DNA of 64,000 nt from Mycolicibacterium litorale (GCA_002007745.1 CP019882.1:4898001-4962000), one strand, 5' to 3'. Shown: positions 43,102-52,036, counted from the first letter of the stretch. Notes: generated from the letters alone by a model not told the origin. Translations and numbers: made by a program.

Positions 43102-43866
43102 CTACTTGATTAGCGGTATACGAGCACCGAAAGCGGCGGCGGCCCGGCGCACTTCGGCAATGAGAGACGCTCGAGTGTCCTCGTCGATACTGTCGGCCGG
43201 GCCGGTGACGCCAAGAACAGCCTGCAGTGAACCGTCCGTGGAGCGGACCGGGGCGGTGATGGAGGCGATACCGACGAGTCGTTCACTGACCGAGAAGGCG
43301 AATCCAGCCTCGCGGATCTCGTCCAGCTGCTGCTCGAACTCGGCACGGCTCAGCATCCCGCCACCGGCGAAGCGCACATCGGCGACATCGGCGAGGGCCA
43401 GCGTCCGTTCGTCGTTGGACATCTCGGCGAGGAAGATCTTGCCGGCGCCGCCGAGGTGCAGGGGCAACCGTTCACCCACGGGAAGCACGTAACTCAGCGG
43501 GTGTTCGCTCTCGATGCGCGCGACGAGTACCCGACTGTGTTCGACGCGAACGTATACCGACGCGGTGAATCCGGTGGTCGTCGCCAGTTGCTGCAGCACC
43601 GGCTGAGCAACGGTGCTCAGCGGGTTGCTGACCAGATAGGCGTGCGCAACCGCGAGAGCTGCAGGACCGGCCGTGTATCCATCGTTCGATCTGGCCACGT
43701 AGCCTCGTGCAACGAGAACGTTGACGATCCGCTGGGCGGTGGCGATGTGCAGGCGGCTGGCGCGGGCGATTTCCGCGAGCCGCATGGGCTGTTTCGCCGC
43801 CTGCAGGACGTCGAGAAGGTCGAACGAGCGGTCAAGTGACCGCATATTGCTCGTCGGTGCCGTCAC
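43102..43866 (-). CDS. IclR family transcriptional regulator
   Basis: 254-residue IclR regulator. Winged helix about 10-70 (SFDLLDVLQAAKQPMRLAEI, HIATAQRIVNVLVARGYVA), effector domain about 80-250 with PLHLGGAGKIFLAE and FSVSERLVGIASITAPV. GTG start at 43866 has GAGGAGG six bases upstream. It is the last gene of a six-gene minus-strand cluster, 28 bases after the MFS gene, and the natural candidate to bind the two near-identical palindromes at 45138 and 49149. The effector might be a hydroxy- or keto-acid handled by the RraA-type and cyclase enzymes. Confidence 0.87.
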   Translation of the reverse strand: MTAPTSNMRSLDRSFDLLDVLQAAKQPMRLAEIARASRLHIATAQRIVNVLVARGYVARSNDGYTAGPAALAVAHAYLVSNPLSTVAQPVLQQLATTTGFTASVYVRVEHSRVLVARIESEHPLSYVLPVGERLPLHLGGAGKIFLAEMSNDERTLALADVADVRFAGGGMLSRAEFEQQLDEIREAGFAFSVSERLVGIASITAPVRSTDGSLQAVLGVTGPADSIDEDTRASLIAEVRRAAAAFGARIPLIK

Positions 43867-43894
43867 CCTGGTCCTCCTCGTCGTCTCACATGGA

Positions 43895-45079
43895 TCATGC
43901 CGCACCAGGGTCGGCCTGACGGGTAGTGGCCATGACTCCCATTGCACCCATCAGCACGACGGCATTCGCCCAGAAGATGCCGACGATCCCGAAAGGGCCG
44001 GCCAAGGCGCCGATCGCCAACGGCACGGTGATCTGCGCGACGCGGTTTGATGTCAGTCGCATGCCGAGCGCAGTTCCGTGGGACTCCGCACGCGTCAGCG
44101 ACGTAACCCAGGACATGGTGAGCGGTTGCGGTATACCAAGCCCCACTCCGAGCGCCACCATCACCGCGCCCGCGCCCCACGCACCGACGAAGGGCAACGC
44201 GATCAAACCCGCTGCAGCCGAACCGATTGACACCGTGATCAGCATGCGTCTGCCGAACCGCCGAACCAACTGGGACAGTCCGACGCGGCTGGCGACGGTG
44301 ACCGCGGCCCTTAGCGCGAGCAACATACCCACGACCGTCGCACTGACGCCCCGGTCGGTTGCCCATACCGGCACAAAGGCATACATCATGTCGACGCTGA
44401 CCAGCACCGCACCGGACACGATGAGCGATCGCCACATCTGCGGTGTTCGCAACAGCTGCGTCACGCGTTCCGGATCGGCGGTTCTCGTGGCCTGAATGCG
44501 GTTTCGATCCCACCGCCGCATGGGGAGATAGCAAGGCAAGGCGAGCACGAGCAGCACGCCGCACGCGATGATTCCGGCCGTCGTGTGCAGCTCGCCCCCG
44601 CCAGTAAACACAGGCAGTGACGCAGTCACAGTGACGAGCGGTGGTCCGATCAACTGACCGATGGAGGCGGCGGTTGTCAGGGTGCCAAACGCCGCATCGG
44701 TGTCGCCCGTCGCGCTGGCATTGGCGACGAAGGTCTGCTGCCCGATCATGACCACGATCAGGCCGAGACCGACGCAGCCCGCGGAAACCAGCAGCAGCAA
44801 GAGCCCGGGAAGCACAAGCGCGCATACCGTACCGCCGACCGCGAGCAACACGCCGGCCAATGCAACCACCGGCCCTCCGGCACGATCCGACCAGCGGCCG
44901 GCCGGCAGCGCACCCAGGAGAGCGGGCAGTGCGAATGACGTTGCCAGCAGGCCGATCACGAACGGATCTGCACCCAACGCCAGGGCGCGGTAACCGATCA
45001 TCAGTCGCACGCCCGTCCACGATGCCTGAACCAGGGCGGCCTGCGAACTCAGCGCGATTCGCCAGGGCCTGCCGGGCAC
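43895..45079 (-). CDS. MFS transporter
   Basis: 394-residue major facilitator protein with about 12 helices. Loop LPAGRWSDRAGGPVV after helix two is the MFS signature; LTRAESHGTALGMRLTSNRV in the second half is typical of the drug:H+ antiporter-like group. GTG start at 45079; GGAGGG is 11 bases upstream. It has its own probable promoter with a palindrome at 45138-45154, and it is followed by the IclR gene. It likely moves a substrate or product of the pathway in the upstream genes. Confidence 0.85.
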   Translation of the reverse strand: MPGRPWRIALSSQAALVQASWTGVRLMIGYRALALGADPFVIGLLATSFALPALLGALPAGRWSDRAGGPVVALAGVLLAVGGTVCALVLPGLLLLLVSAGCVGLGLIVVMIGQQTFVANASATGDTDAAFGTLTTAASIGQLIGPPLVTVTASLPVFTGGGELHTTAGIIACGVLLVLALPCYLPMRRWDRNRIQATRTADPERVTQLLRTPQMWRSLIVSGAVLVSVDMMYAFVPVWATDRGVSATVVGMLLALRAAVTVASRVGLSQLVRRFGRRMLITVSIGSAAAGLIALPFVGAWGAGAVMVALGVGLGIPQPLTMSWVTSLTRAESHGTALGMRLTSNRVAQITVPLAIGALAGPFGIVGIFWANAVVLMGAMGVMATTRQADPGAA

Positions 45080-45137
45080 GCGGGCACGCTCCCTCCACGA
45101 GTCGGGTCGTTCTTCAGCGCGTTTAGAGTATCACTGT

Positions 45138-45154
45138 GCGATAGCCATTATCGC
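45138..45154. promoter_or_regulatory. Candidate IclR operator, copy 2 (before the MFS gene)
   Basis: GCGATAGCCATTATCGC: 6-bp arms GCGATA/TATCGC around five bases. It matches the site at 49149-49165 in the frame GxGATAGxxxTTATCxC. It overlaps the end of the cyclase gene and lies 59 bases before the MFS start. Confidence 0.65.
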
Positions 45155-46143
45155 ATGGCGGTGGCGTTGCAGGGCGATCCCACGCCGCCGACGAGGGCGA
45201 GCGGTTTGACGACGAGAAAGGCGTCCCACGTGCCGGTCGCCCGACTGTCCGCGACGATCGGGCCGAGATTCCACAGTTCGCCAAGCGGGACACCAAGTTT
45301 CGCGATGAGTTCCTGGTGCATCATGCCGCGGTCGTCCACTGCCGTGTCCAGAAATGGGCTCGTTTCGAGAACCGGCAGGACTTCGACCGCGAAGGTGTCG
45401 GTGGCGAATAGGCTGATCTTGTTGTCCCACAACCATTCCAGGAGTGCGATGTCCTGCGCGAACCCGGTGGCCCGGCGTTGTTCCCGCACCTCAGATTGGT
45501 GGCCGGGATCGGCGTCGAGGTACCACTGCGCCCACCCGGTATGCACCAGAATCAGATCACCGGGCGCAATCTGGCAGCCCTGCCGCGCGGCGGCACGGTC
45601 CAGCGCGTTCGCATCGATGGCGGGGCCTGCCACATGGTCGAGCGGGGTGCCCTCGTCGGCCAGCAGCCCCGCCACGTCCAGGACCAGTCCGCGACCGACG
45701 ATCGGGTCATCAGCCCACGCCTGCACGCCCAGCGCTGGAGTACCCGGGGCGATATCACCGTTGGGCACACCGTTGTAGAAGCCGAAACCGGCCGCACGGC
45801 GGTGCCGTAAACCGTCCAGGTGACTGCTGGCCTGCAGGAAGAAGCCGTCGAGGCTGTCATCACGCGACTGCTCGTGCGCACAAGTGATGGTGTGGACGGG
45901 CGCGGACCGCGACCGCGACATCGGCGGGTCAAAGGCAGTCAGGGCGTAGTCGAGACTGAATACCGCTCCCCGCTTGATCAACTCGGCGGCCAGACGCACC
46001 TGCGCAGGCCCGGCGAAGTTCGCGGTACCACGACCTGGGTTGTCGAAGAGTCCCCAGCTGGAGCCCGGCGGAGCACCGTCATCGCGACGTTGCAGGTCCG
46101 CATACGAAATATGCGGACCCGCAACCGATTCGGCGAACGTCAC
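45148..46143 (-). CDS. Cyclase family protein (kynurenine formamidase/isatin hydrolase-like)
   Basis: 331-residue member of the PF04199 cyclase fold, metal-dependent hydrolases opening amides or lactones. The family motif appears as SSHLDGLRHRR near 108-118, where the metal ligands are His and Asp and the second His; ANALDRAAARQGCQIAPGDL and HTGWAQWYLD near 208 complete the site. GTG start at 46143 overlaps the stop of the small membrane protein (GTGA). It belongs to the RraA-TRAP operon, so the pathway probably opens a cyclic compound imported by the permease. Confidence 0.86.
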   Translation of the reverse strand: MTFAESVAGPHISYADLQRRDDGAPPGSSWGLFDNPGRGTANFAGPAQVRLAAELIKRGAVFSLDYALTAFDPPMSRSRSAPVHTITCAHEQSRDDSLDGFFLQASSHLDGLRHRRAAGFGFYNGVPNGDIAPGTPALGVQAWADDPIVGRGLVLDVAGLLADEGTPLDHVAGPAIDANALDRAAARQGCQIAPGDLILVHTGWAQWYLDADPGHQSEVREQRRATGFAQDIALLEWLWDNKISLFATDTFAVEVLPVLETSPFLDTAVDDRGMMHQELIAKLGVPLGELWNLGPIVADSRATGTWDAFLVVKPLALVGGVGSPCNATAMR

Positions 46144-46412
46144 GCGTGTTCCGGCACGGGGGCAGCCGTCTCCTGATCCGCACCAGCGTCTTCGGTATCA
46201 CCGTGCGGGAAGTAGGAGAGGGCGAAAGCCAGCAGCCCCGCGACCCCAGCCGCACCGTAAGCCCACGGCGCCACGGTGTCGCTGACAGCGTCGACGAAGT
46301 CCCCGTCGCCGAGCACCAGCCCCGCCGCTTGGAGCAGTACCACAACGGCGCCGCCGACGAGAAAGGTCAGGACGCTGACCCGAAAGATGCTTGATATCAG
46401 GGTTTTCATCAT
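46140..46412 (-). CDS. Small two-helix membrane protein of the TRAP-type operon
   Basis: 90 aa with two predicted helices (about 8-32 and 48-68) and a polar, acidic C-terminal tail rich in Glu, Asp and Ala. No known family is recognised. It sits 18 bases after the permease gene and overlaps the cyclase gene (GTGA). Its place is that of the small DctQ subunit of TRAP transporters, but it is far shorter than DctQ and has two instead of four helices, so an accessory-subunit role is only a suggestion. Confidence 0.72.
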   Translation of the reverse strand: MMKTLISSIFRVSVLTFLVGGAVVVLLQAAGLVLGDGDFVDAVSDTVAPWAYGAAGVAGLLAFALSYFPHGDTEDAGADQETAAPVPEHA

Positions 46413-46430
46413 GCTGGTGGTCCTGTCTGT

Positions 46431-47771
46431 TCAGGCGATGGGTAGGAGGCCGAGGGCGATCAGAACCCCGACGCCCAGAATCGGAATGCAGTAGTACTTG
46501 AGCAGCGGCAAGAACGTCTTCGACGGATCGACCTGCGCTATGCCGGCGGCGACGTAAATCGGTGCTCCCGACGGCGGCGAGGCGCCCTCGGTGGAGGCGA
46601 ACACCAGTACTGCCGCGGCGGCGACAGGCGCGGGTATCCCCACGCCGACCAGGGCGGCCACGGCAACCCCACCAACGGCGGCCATGGTCGCCGACGCGGT
46701 GAGTGGGATCGCGATAACGACGATGATGACACCGACGATGACCGCCATCAGCCAAGCTGGTGCGTGCACGTGCTCGAGCGCCGCCGTCAGCTGAGCGGGC
46801 AGTCCAAGGTCCGCCAACACGTTGGATGCGGTGAATGCCGCGACGATGGTCACGCCGATGACGCCGAACTGGGGAGCAGTGTCGCCCAACACCTTCCACC
46901 ATCCAGATGCGTTGCGGGGCAGATGCCGCCGGCCGAGGAACAGCACCAGGGCAATCATCAAGACAGGAATCCAGGTCACCAGGCTGATGGCTTTTGACAT
47001 CACCAGGTGGGTGTACTTCGACAGTTCGGCGGCCAACGGCCCACGCGTGAGCAGCAGCGGAATCAGGATGGGTATGAACAGCAGTAGCGAATGCCACCCG
47101 GCGCGCAGACTGGTCTTGATCGGCAGTCGATCCTCCGCCGCGATCGGCTGCAGCTTGTTCTTGCGCACCAGATAGAAGTTCATCACCAGGCGGTAGGCCA
47201 AGCACCACAGACCCGCGAGTGCCAATGGCAATACGATCTCGTCCGGTTCCATCAGTCCGGTGACGGTAGCCGAGCCGACGAGGATGAACATGGTCGCGCT
47301 GAACGGGAACGTGACACCCATCCCCGCGCACCCCGCGACCACCGTGGCCGACAATTCGGGACTGACGCCGGAGCGTTTCATCCACGGAACGGTGACCGTG
47401 CCGACGGCCGCGGTCACCGACGCGCCGACGTGTGCGATGGCGCCGAACATGCCACCTGCGACCGTCGACGTGTACACCGGTCCCCCGCGCATCCTGCCGA
47501 GGAAAGAGTTCAACACATCGATAAGCCGGTCCAGCACGGGCGACTTCACGAGGATATAACTCATGAAGATAAAGGCGAGCCCCGCAAAGGTGACCTCTTC
47601 CTGGATAGCTTCGGTGAAACCGTGCCATACATAAGTTGGAGCTTGGGTGCCGGCGAACGCCGCGACCGCCAGCAACCCGACGATCATGGCTTCACCGATG
47701 TTGCGTTTGAGTACGGCATTCCAGATGACGATCGCCGCGATGAAAGCCACGAGCGCCCACACGGCGATCAT
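46431..47771 (-). CDS. TRAP-type (DctM-like) large permease
   Basis: 446-residue permease with about 12 helices. The duplicated pattern of DctM is visible: GGMFGAIAHVGASVTAAVGTV and VAGCAGMGVTFPFSATM in the first half, and GGVAVAALVGVGIPAPVAAA plus ASTEGASPPSGAPIYVAAG in the second. It likely brings an organic acid into the cell with Na+ or H+. There is no periplasmic-type DctP binding protein in the operon, which is unusual for a TRAP system. The start overlaps the stop of the dehydrogenase-RraA gene (ATGA). Confidence 0.83.
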   Translation of the reverse strand: MIAVWALVAFIAAIVIWNAVLKRNIGEAMIVGLLAVAAFAGTQAPTYVWHGFTEAIQEEVTFAGLAFIFMSYILVKSPVLDRLIDVLNSFLGRMRGGPVYTSTVAGGMFGAIAHVGASVTAAVGTVTVPWMKRSGVSPELSATVVAGCAGMGVTFPFSATMFILVGSATVTGLMEPDEIVLPLALAGLWCLAYRLVMNFYLVRKNKLQPIAAEDRLPIKTSLRAGWHSLLLFIPILIPLLLTRGPLAAELSKYTHLVMSKAISLVTWIPVLMIALVLFLGRRHLPRNASGWWKVLGDTAPQFGVIGVTIVAAFTASNVLADLGLPAQLTAALEHVHAPAWLMAVIVGVIIVVIAIPLTASATMAAVGGVAVAALVGVGIPAPVAAAAVLVFASTEGASPPSGAPIYVAAGIAQVDPSKTFLPLLKYYCIPILGVGVLIALGLLPIA

Positions 47772-49129
47772 GATGCGTTCCTGGCAGCGATGATGGCCGC
47801 ACGACGCTGAGCCTCATCGGCTTCCACCGCCCGCGCCGCCGCAAGACTGGTGAACGCCTCGGCGGCCGGCACCACGATGACACCATCGTCGTCCGCCACC
47901 ACGAGGTCGCCGGGATTGCAGACCACACCACCGATGGCGACCGGGATGTCGATGTGGCCGGGGCCGTCCTTATACGGGCCGGCAGGACTGACCGCGCGTG
48001 CCCAGACGCCGAAGCCGATCTCGGCGAGGACGTCGACATCTCGTGCGGCGCCGTCGATCACCATGCCGACGCATCCGCGTGAACGCGCCCGTTCGGCGAT
48101 CAGTTCACCCATCAGCGCGCGGTTGAGGTCGCCATGTCCGTTGATGACGATCACCTCCCCCGGCTGCACCTTTGCGAGGGCGTCTTGCAGGGCTTTGTTA
48201 TCACCCGCGCGAGTCCACACGGTACGGGCTCGGCCGACCGCACGCGCACCTTTCCAGAGACTGTGAATGCCCGAATCGACCATTCCCATTCGACCGCGGG
48301 CATCGCCGATATTGGCCACCGGCAGACCCTCGTATGCGGCGAGCAGGTCTTCGGCGGACCGACCGTCGACATCGGCGAGCCGCTCGTGCACCTGCGCGAC
48401 GGCGCGGCCACAGACCGGCGCGACACCGATCTCGTCGAGGAGTTCGACCGCCGCACGGGCTTCGACCGCGCGGCGTCGGGCGTGCTTGACCGTCCCATCG
48501 TGGAGCCGGTCGAGGGCCGGGTAGCCGTCCGTGAGTTCGGCGGCGATCTGGTCGCGTACCCACTGTTCGGCACCCGCGGCGGCGCCGGCCTCTGTCGATT
48601 CCACGATGAGCGCGCCGAGCCCCTTCATGAAGCTGCTCCGCAGGAGCTTGCGCCGAGCCGCGTCACCAGGGGCACCGCCGATGTCATCGACCGGGGCGCC
48701 CAACGAAGCGAAGAATTCGGCGGCGCGTGTGGATCCAGATCCGCTGATCACCAGCGCGGTCCTTGCGCCGTGCGCGGGCACCGACCCCACCACCGCGACA
48801 TCGGCGAACACGACACCTGGTGATACGCAGACAACCTCGGAAACCGAGGCCTTCACCGCTGCGGACGCCGAGTTCATATCGGCGAACACCGCCCCGACAC
48901 GAAGGTGGGGCGCCACGTCCTGCGCTGCACGCACGCAGACCTTCGAACTGGTCAGACTCAACACCAGATCGGCATCGGCCACCGCCTCGGCGATGTCATC
49001 GAATCGATCAACCCCCGCAGGAGTGGAGACGTCGGCAGGGTCGTAGCCGCTCACCGTCCAACCACCGGCGAGAAACCCCGCCGAATAGAGCGATCCCGCT
49101 TCGCCGAGACCGAGTACCGCCGCTTTCAT
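47768..49129 (-). CDS. Fusion of NAD(P)-binding dehydrogenase and RraA-type aldolase/decarboxylase
   Basis: 453 aa in two parts. Residues 1 to about 245 are a 6-phosphogluconate-dehydrogenase-like unit: Rossmann motif AVLGLGEAGSLYSAGFLAGG, then ADLVLSLTSS, and a helical C domain of the DUF1932 type (AARRKLLRSSFMKGLGALIV). Residues about 260-453 are RraA-like, the fold of 4-hydroxy-4-methyl-2-oxoglutarate aldolase and oxaloacetate decarboxylase: VANIGDARGRMGMVDSGI, GHGDLNRALMGELIAERA, RGCVGMVIDGAARDVD with the metal and substrate Arg-Asp. Both halves look complete. It heads the IclR-controlled operon and could do two successive steps on a hydroxy-acid. Confidence 0.85.
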   Translation of the reverse strand: MKAAVLGLGEAGSLYSAGFLAGGWTVSGYDPADVSTPAGVDRFDDIAEAVADADLVLSLTSSKVCVRAAQDVAPHLRVGAVFADMNSASAAVKASVSEVVCVSPGVVFADVAVVGSVPAHGARTALVISGSGSTRAAEFFASLGAPVDDIGGAPGDAARRKLLRSSFMKGLGALIVESTEAGAAAGAEQWVRDQIAAELTDGYPALDRLHDGTVKHARRRAVEARAAVELLDEIGVAPVCGRAVAQVHERLADVDGRSAEDLLAAYEGLPVANIGDARGRMGMVDSGIHSLWKGARAVGRARTVWTRAGDNKALQDALAKVQPGEVIVINGHGDLNRALMGELIAERARSRGCVGMVIDGAARDVDVLAEIGFGVWARAVSPAGPYKDGPGHIDIPVAIGGVVCNPGDLVVADDDGVIVVPAAEAFTSLAAARAVEADEAQRRAAIIAARNAS

Positions 49130-49464
49130 ATCCGCTCACTCTCATTCTGTGATAGTTCTTATCACTTGCTGCTGTAATCGTGGTCACACCACAGCGGAGA
49201 TGTCAACCCTTAGATGGGAAAGAAAACGAAGTGGGGAAGTGGGAAGGAGACGAAAGAGGACGTCGACGTACGCGCCGACCGGCGCCACGAAATCAGCCGG
49301 GGAGTCGACCGGGGGTGATCACCGCAATCCCGTCACGATGTGGGGCTGCCGCGTTGGAAAGAACTTCGGTCAGCGCGTCACACGGGATGAGGTGGTTCAC
49401 GTGCCCTGCGCAGGCAGCAACGCCCAGTTGTTTCGACTCGGCTGCGCCGACCATCAAGGGCCGA
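49130..49464. other. 335-bp gap: promoter of the RraA-type operon plus a purine-rich stretch
   Basis: Next to the operon start lies the IclR-type palindrome (49149-49165). Further right, about 49212-49262 is a purine-rich stretch on the plus strand (short runs of A and G such as GGGAAAGAAAACGAAG), out of keeping with the GC-rich neighbourhood. The part 49300-49464 has open frames on both strands but no recognisable protein. It separates two minus-strand genes, so any terminator of ligD-side transcripts would be in here; none is evident. Confidence 0.5.
49149..49165. promoter_or_regulatory. Candidate IclR operator, copy 1 (before the RraA fusion gene)
   Basis: GTGATAGTTCTTATCAC: 6-bp arms GTGATA/TATCAC around five bases, 19 bases before the start at 49129. 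It agrees with the copy at 45138-45154 at 12 of 17 positions, including the GATAG and TTATC parts of both arms. Two such sites before the two transcription starts of one cluster, whose last gene is an IclR regulator, indicate its operators. Confidence 0.68.
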
Positions 49465-51744
49465 TTATTCCCATTCCACGTCGGCCGGCACTTTGTCGGG
49501 CCGAAGGCCACGCCAGCTCGGGTGGCGCAGCCGACCGTCCGAAGTCCATTCGCTGTAGCGCACCTCGCCCACCAACTCCGGACGAACATAGGTGACGCCC
49601 TTGGCGTCGATCCTGGGAAGCGCTGCGGCAAAGGGGGATTCGTCGGTATGCAGCGGTGCGAGGATCTTCTTGAGCCGGGTCAGTTCTTTCTCCGAGAAGC
49701 CGGTGCCGACTCGGCCGACGAATCGCAGCCCGCCCCCATCGGGTATCCCCAGCACCAGCGCGCCGATGCCGCTGGATCGTCCGCCGTTGCCCTCGCGCCA
49801 GCCGCCGATGACCACTTCCTGGGTGTTCCAGTTCTTGTCCTTGATCCACGCCGCCGAGCGCCGGCCCGGCTGGTAGGTCGAGTCCCATTTCTTGGCGACT
49901 ACGCCCTCCCACTTCTTCTTCTGCGAGCACGCCAGCGCTTCGGAGCCGTCACCGTCGAGCAGCGGCGGCACGATCAAATCGGTTCCCTCGGCGAAGGTTT
50001 CCAGCACGCGCCGCCGGTCGCGGTATTTCGCCTTCAGCAGTGAACGCCCATCGAGCCGCAGAATGTCGAACGCCCAGAACTCGATTCGAGTTGCGCGCAC
50101 CCGGTTCTGCATCTCCCCGAAGCTCGGCACCCCGTCGGCATCGAGCGCCACCACCTCGCCGTCCAGAATGACCTCGTGGTCGGCGAGATCGGCGGCCAGC
50201 AACTGTAGTTGCGGGTAGTCGCCGGTCAGGTCGCGTCCGCTGCGGGACTGGGCCCGCAGCCGGCCGTGGTCGACCTCGACCAGCAGTCGATACCCGTCGA
50301 ACTTGCCCTCGAACGCGTATTGCGCTGCGGTCAGCTTCTCGACCGAACCCAGGGTGGCCAGCATCGGTGCATAGTCCTGCAGACGCGGAGTGGGCTGTTC
50401 CTTCATCCGGTGCGCCAGCCACTGGTCGCCCTTGGTCTGAATCAACGCATAGCGTCCGGAGATTCGCTGGCCGTGCAGGTCGACGATCACCTCGCCGCCC
50501 TTGTCGCCGGAGTCCCGGAACTTCTCCGCCTCGTAGGTGCCCGAATCCCAGATGACCACCTTGCCGCCGCCGTACTCCCCCTTGGGGATCTCACCGGAGA
50601 ACGTCGCGTACTCCAGCGGATGGTCCTCGGTGTGCACGGCCAGATGGTTGACCGCCGGGGTATCCGGCAGATTCTTGGGCACCGCCCACGACACCAGCAC
50701 CCCGTCGCGCTCCAACCGGAAGTCGTAGTGCAGCCGGCGAGCGTGATGCTCCTGGATGACGAACGTGTTGTTCTCTCCGACCGCGGGCTTGGCAGCAGGC
50801 ACCGGCTCCGGGGTCTTGGCCGAATCGCGCATGCTGCGATAGGTGCTCAGGCGGTCAAACCGCGGCACATCGTCGTCCAGCCCGGCCAGGAGATCGCCCT
50901 GCTCGGCAACCCGGGCCAGCACTTCGTGGTACTCCAGGTGCCGCAGTTCGGGGTCGCCGATCTCCTCCCACGTGCGCGGCGCGGCGACCGTCGGCTGCTC
51001 CCGGCCTCGCAGCGAATACGGCGCGATCGTGGTCTTGGATCCGTTGTTCTGGCTCCAGTCCAGGAACACCTTGCCCGCCCGCAGGCTCTTGGTCATCGTC
51101 GCCGTGACCAGCGCGGGCATGCTTTTCTCCAGCTGCTGGGCGACCCGCCGGGCCAGCACCACCGCCCCGTTGCTACTCACCGGATCGGCCAGTGGCGCAT
51201 AGAGGTGCAGGCCTTTGCTGCCGCTGGTCAACGGGTACACCGTCAGCCCGATGTCCTCCATGAGTTCGCGTACGGCGTTGGCCACCTCACCCAGTTGGGG
51301 CATCGTCACACCGTCGCCGGGGTCCAGATCGAACACCAAACGAGTTGCCGGACCGGGCTTTCCGTCCGGCGTGAAACGCCACTGCGGCACATGGACTTCC
51401 AGCGCGGCCTGTTGGGCGATCCAGGCCAGCCCGGTGGGGGTGTCGATGATCGGATAGGTGGTGCTGCCCGAACGGTGCTGCACCGTCGCGCGCTCCAGCC
51501 AGCCCGGCGCCGAACTGGCCAACTGCTTTTCGAAGAAGGACGGCTCGTCGACTCCGTTGGGCCAGCGTTTGCGCGTCACCGCACGGCCGGCGATGTGCGG
51601 CACCATCACCTCGGCGATGGTGGTGTAGTACGAGAACACGTCGGATTTGGTGGTGCCGGTGGCCGGATAGAGCACCTTGTCGGCGTTGGTCAGCACAACC
51701 CGCGGTCCCCGCGTCGCGCCCGGCGGCCACACCTCATTCACCAT
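49465..51744 (-). CDS. ligD: ATP-dependent DNA ligase LigD (polymerase-nuclease-ligase)
   Basis: 759 aa, the length known for M. tuberculosis LigD. Order of parts: polymerase/primase about 10-290 (catalytic FDLDPGDGVT, Asp137/139 region), 3'-phosphoesterase about 320-450 (HHARRLHYDFRLE, DHPLEYATFSGEIPKGEYGG), ATP-dependent ligase about 455-759 with nucleotidyl-lysine K481 in EGKFDGYR, plus DGEVVALD and GVVAKKWDS. It repairs double-strand breaks by end joining together with Ku, whose gene is close by on the other strand. Start ATG 51744 lies 32 bases from a divergent small secreted protein gene. A deleted copy lies at 42814-43045. Confidence 0.97.
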   Translation of the reverse strand: MVNEVWPPGATRGPRVVLTNADKVLYPATGTTKSDVFSYYTTIAEVMVPHIAGRAVTRKRWPNGVDEPSFFEKQLASSAPGWLERATVQHRSGSTTYPIIDTPTGLAWIAQQAALEVHVPQWRFTPDGKPGPATRLVFDLDPGDGVTMPQLGEVANAVRELMEDIGLTVYPLTSGSKGLHLYAPLADPVSSNGAVVLARRVAQQLEKSMPALVTATMTKSLRAGKVFLDWSQNNGSKTTIAPYSLRGREQPTVAAPRTWEEIGDPELRHLEYHEVLARVAEQGDLLAGLDDDVPRFDRLSTYRSMRDSAKTPEPVPAAKPAVGENNTFVIQEHHARRLHYDFRLERDGVLVSWAVPKNLPDTPAVNHLAVHTEDHPLEYATFSGEIPKGEYGGGKVVIWDSGTYEAEKFRDSGDKGGEVIVDLHGQRISGRYALIQTKGDQWLAHRMKEQPTPRLQDYAPMLATLGSVEKLTAAQYAFEGKFDGYRLLVEVDHGRLRAQSRSGRDLTGDYPQLQLLAADLADHEVILDGEVVALDADGVPSFGEMQNRVRATRIEFWAFDILRLDGRSLLKAKYRDRRRVLETFAEGTDLIVPPLLDGDGSEALACSQKKKWEGVVAKKWDSTYQPGRRSAAWIKDKNWNTQEVVIGGWREGNGGRSSGIGALVLGIPDGGGLRFVGRVGTGFSEKELTRLKKILAPLHTDESPFAAALPRIDAKGVTYVRPELVGEVRYSEWTSDGRLRHPSWRGLRPDKVPADVEWE

Positions 51745-51776
51745 CCCACGGTATTACCCGCTGCTACCGTGGACTA

Positions 51777-52001
51777 GTGATCAAGATGGTGGCGGCAGCC
51801 CTGATGACGCTGCCCGCGCTGATCGGTGCGCCGCAGGCGGGCGCCGATCCCGAGGATCACGTCCCCTACTGCACCGCCGGGCAGACGCCGGCGAACAACA
51901 ACTGCCGCCCGGCACCCAATCAGCAGACCACCGACGACGCGCCGGGCGCGAACCCCGATCTGCCCACCGGAGTTAATCCGGGCGTCCAGCCCGCAGTCTG
52001 A
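51777..52001 (+). CDS. Small secreted Pro/Asn-rich protein
   Basis: 74 aa. A short Sec signal peptide (MIKMVAAALMTLPALIGAPQ) ends before AGADPEDH. The mature part has one cysteine pair (YCTAGQTPANNNC) and a tail rich in Pro, Asn and Asp. GTG start at 51777, with ATG at 51786 as alternative. It lies between ligD and Ku, a place where repair genes would be expected, but nothing links it to repair. Family not recognised; short Cys-pair secreted proteins occur again at 54978 and 55329. Confidence 0.7.
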   Translation: MIKMVAAALMTLPALIGAPQAGADPEDHVPYCTAGQTPANNNCRPAPNQQTTDDAPGANPDLPTGVNPGVQPAV

Positions 52002-52036
52002 CCCGGTTTCACCCATCGGGGCTGCATACTGGACCT

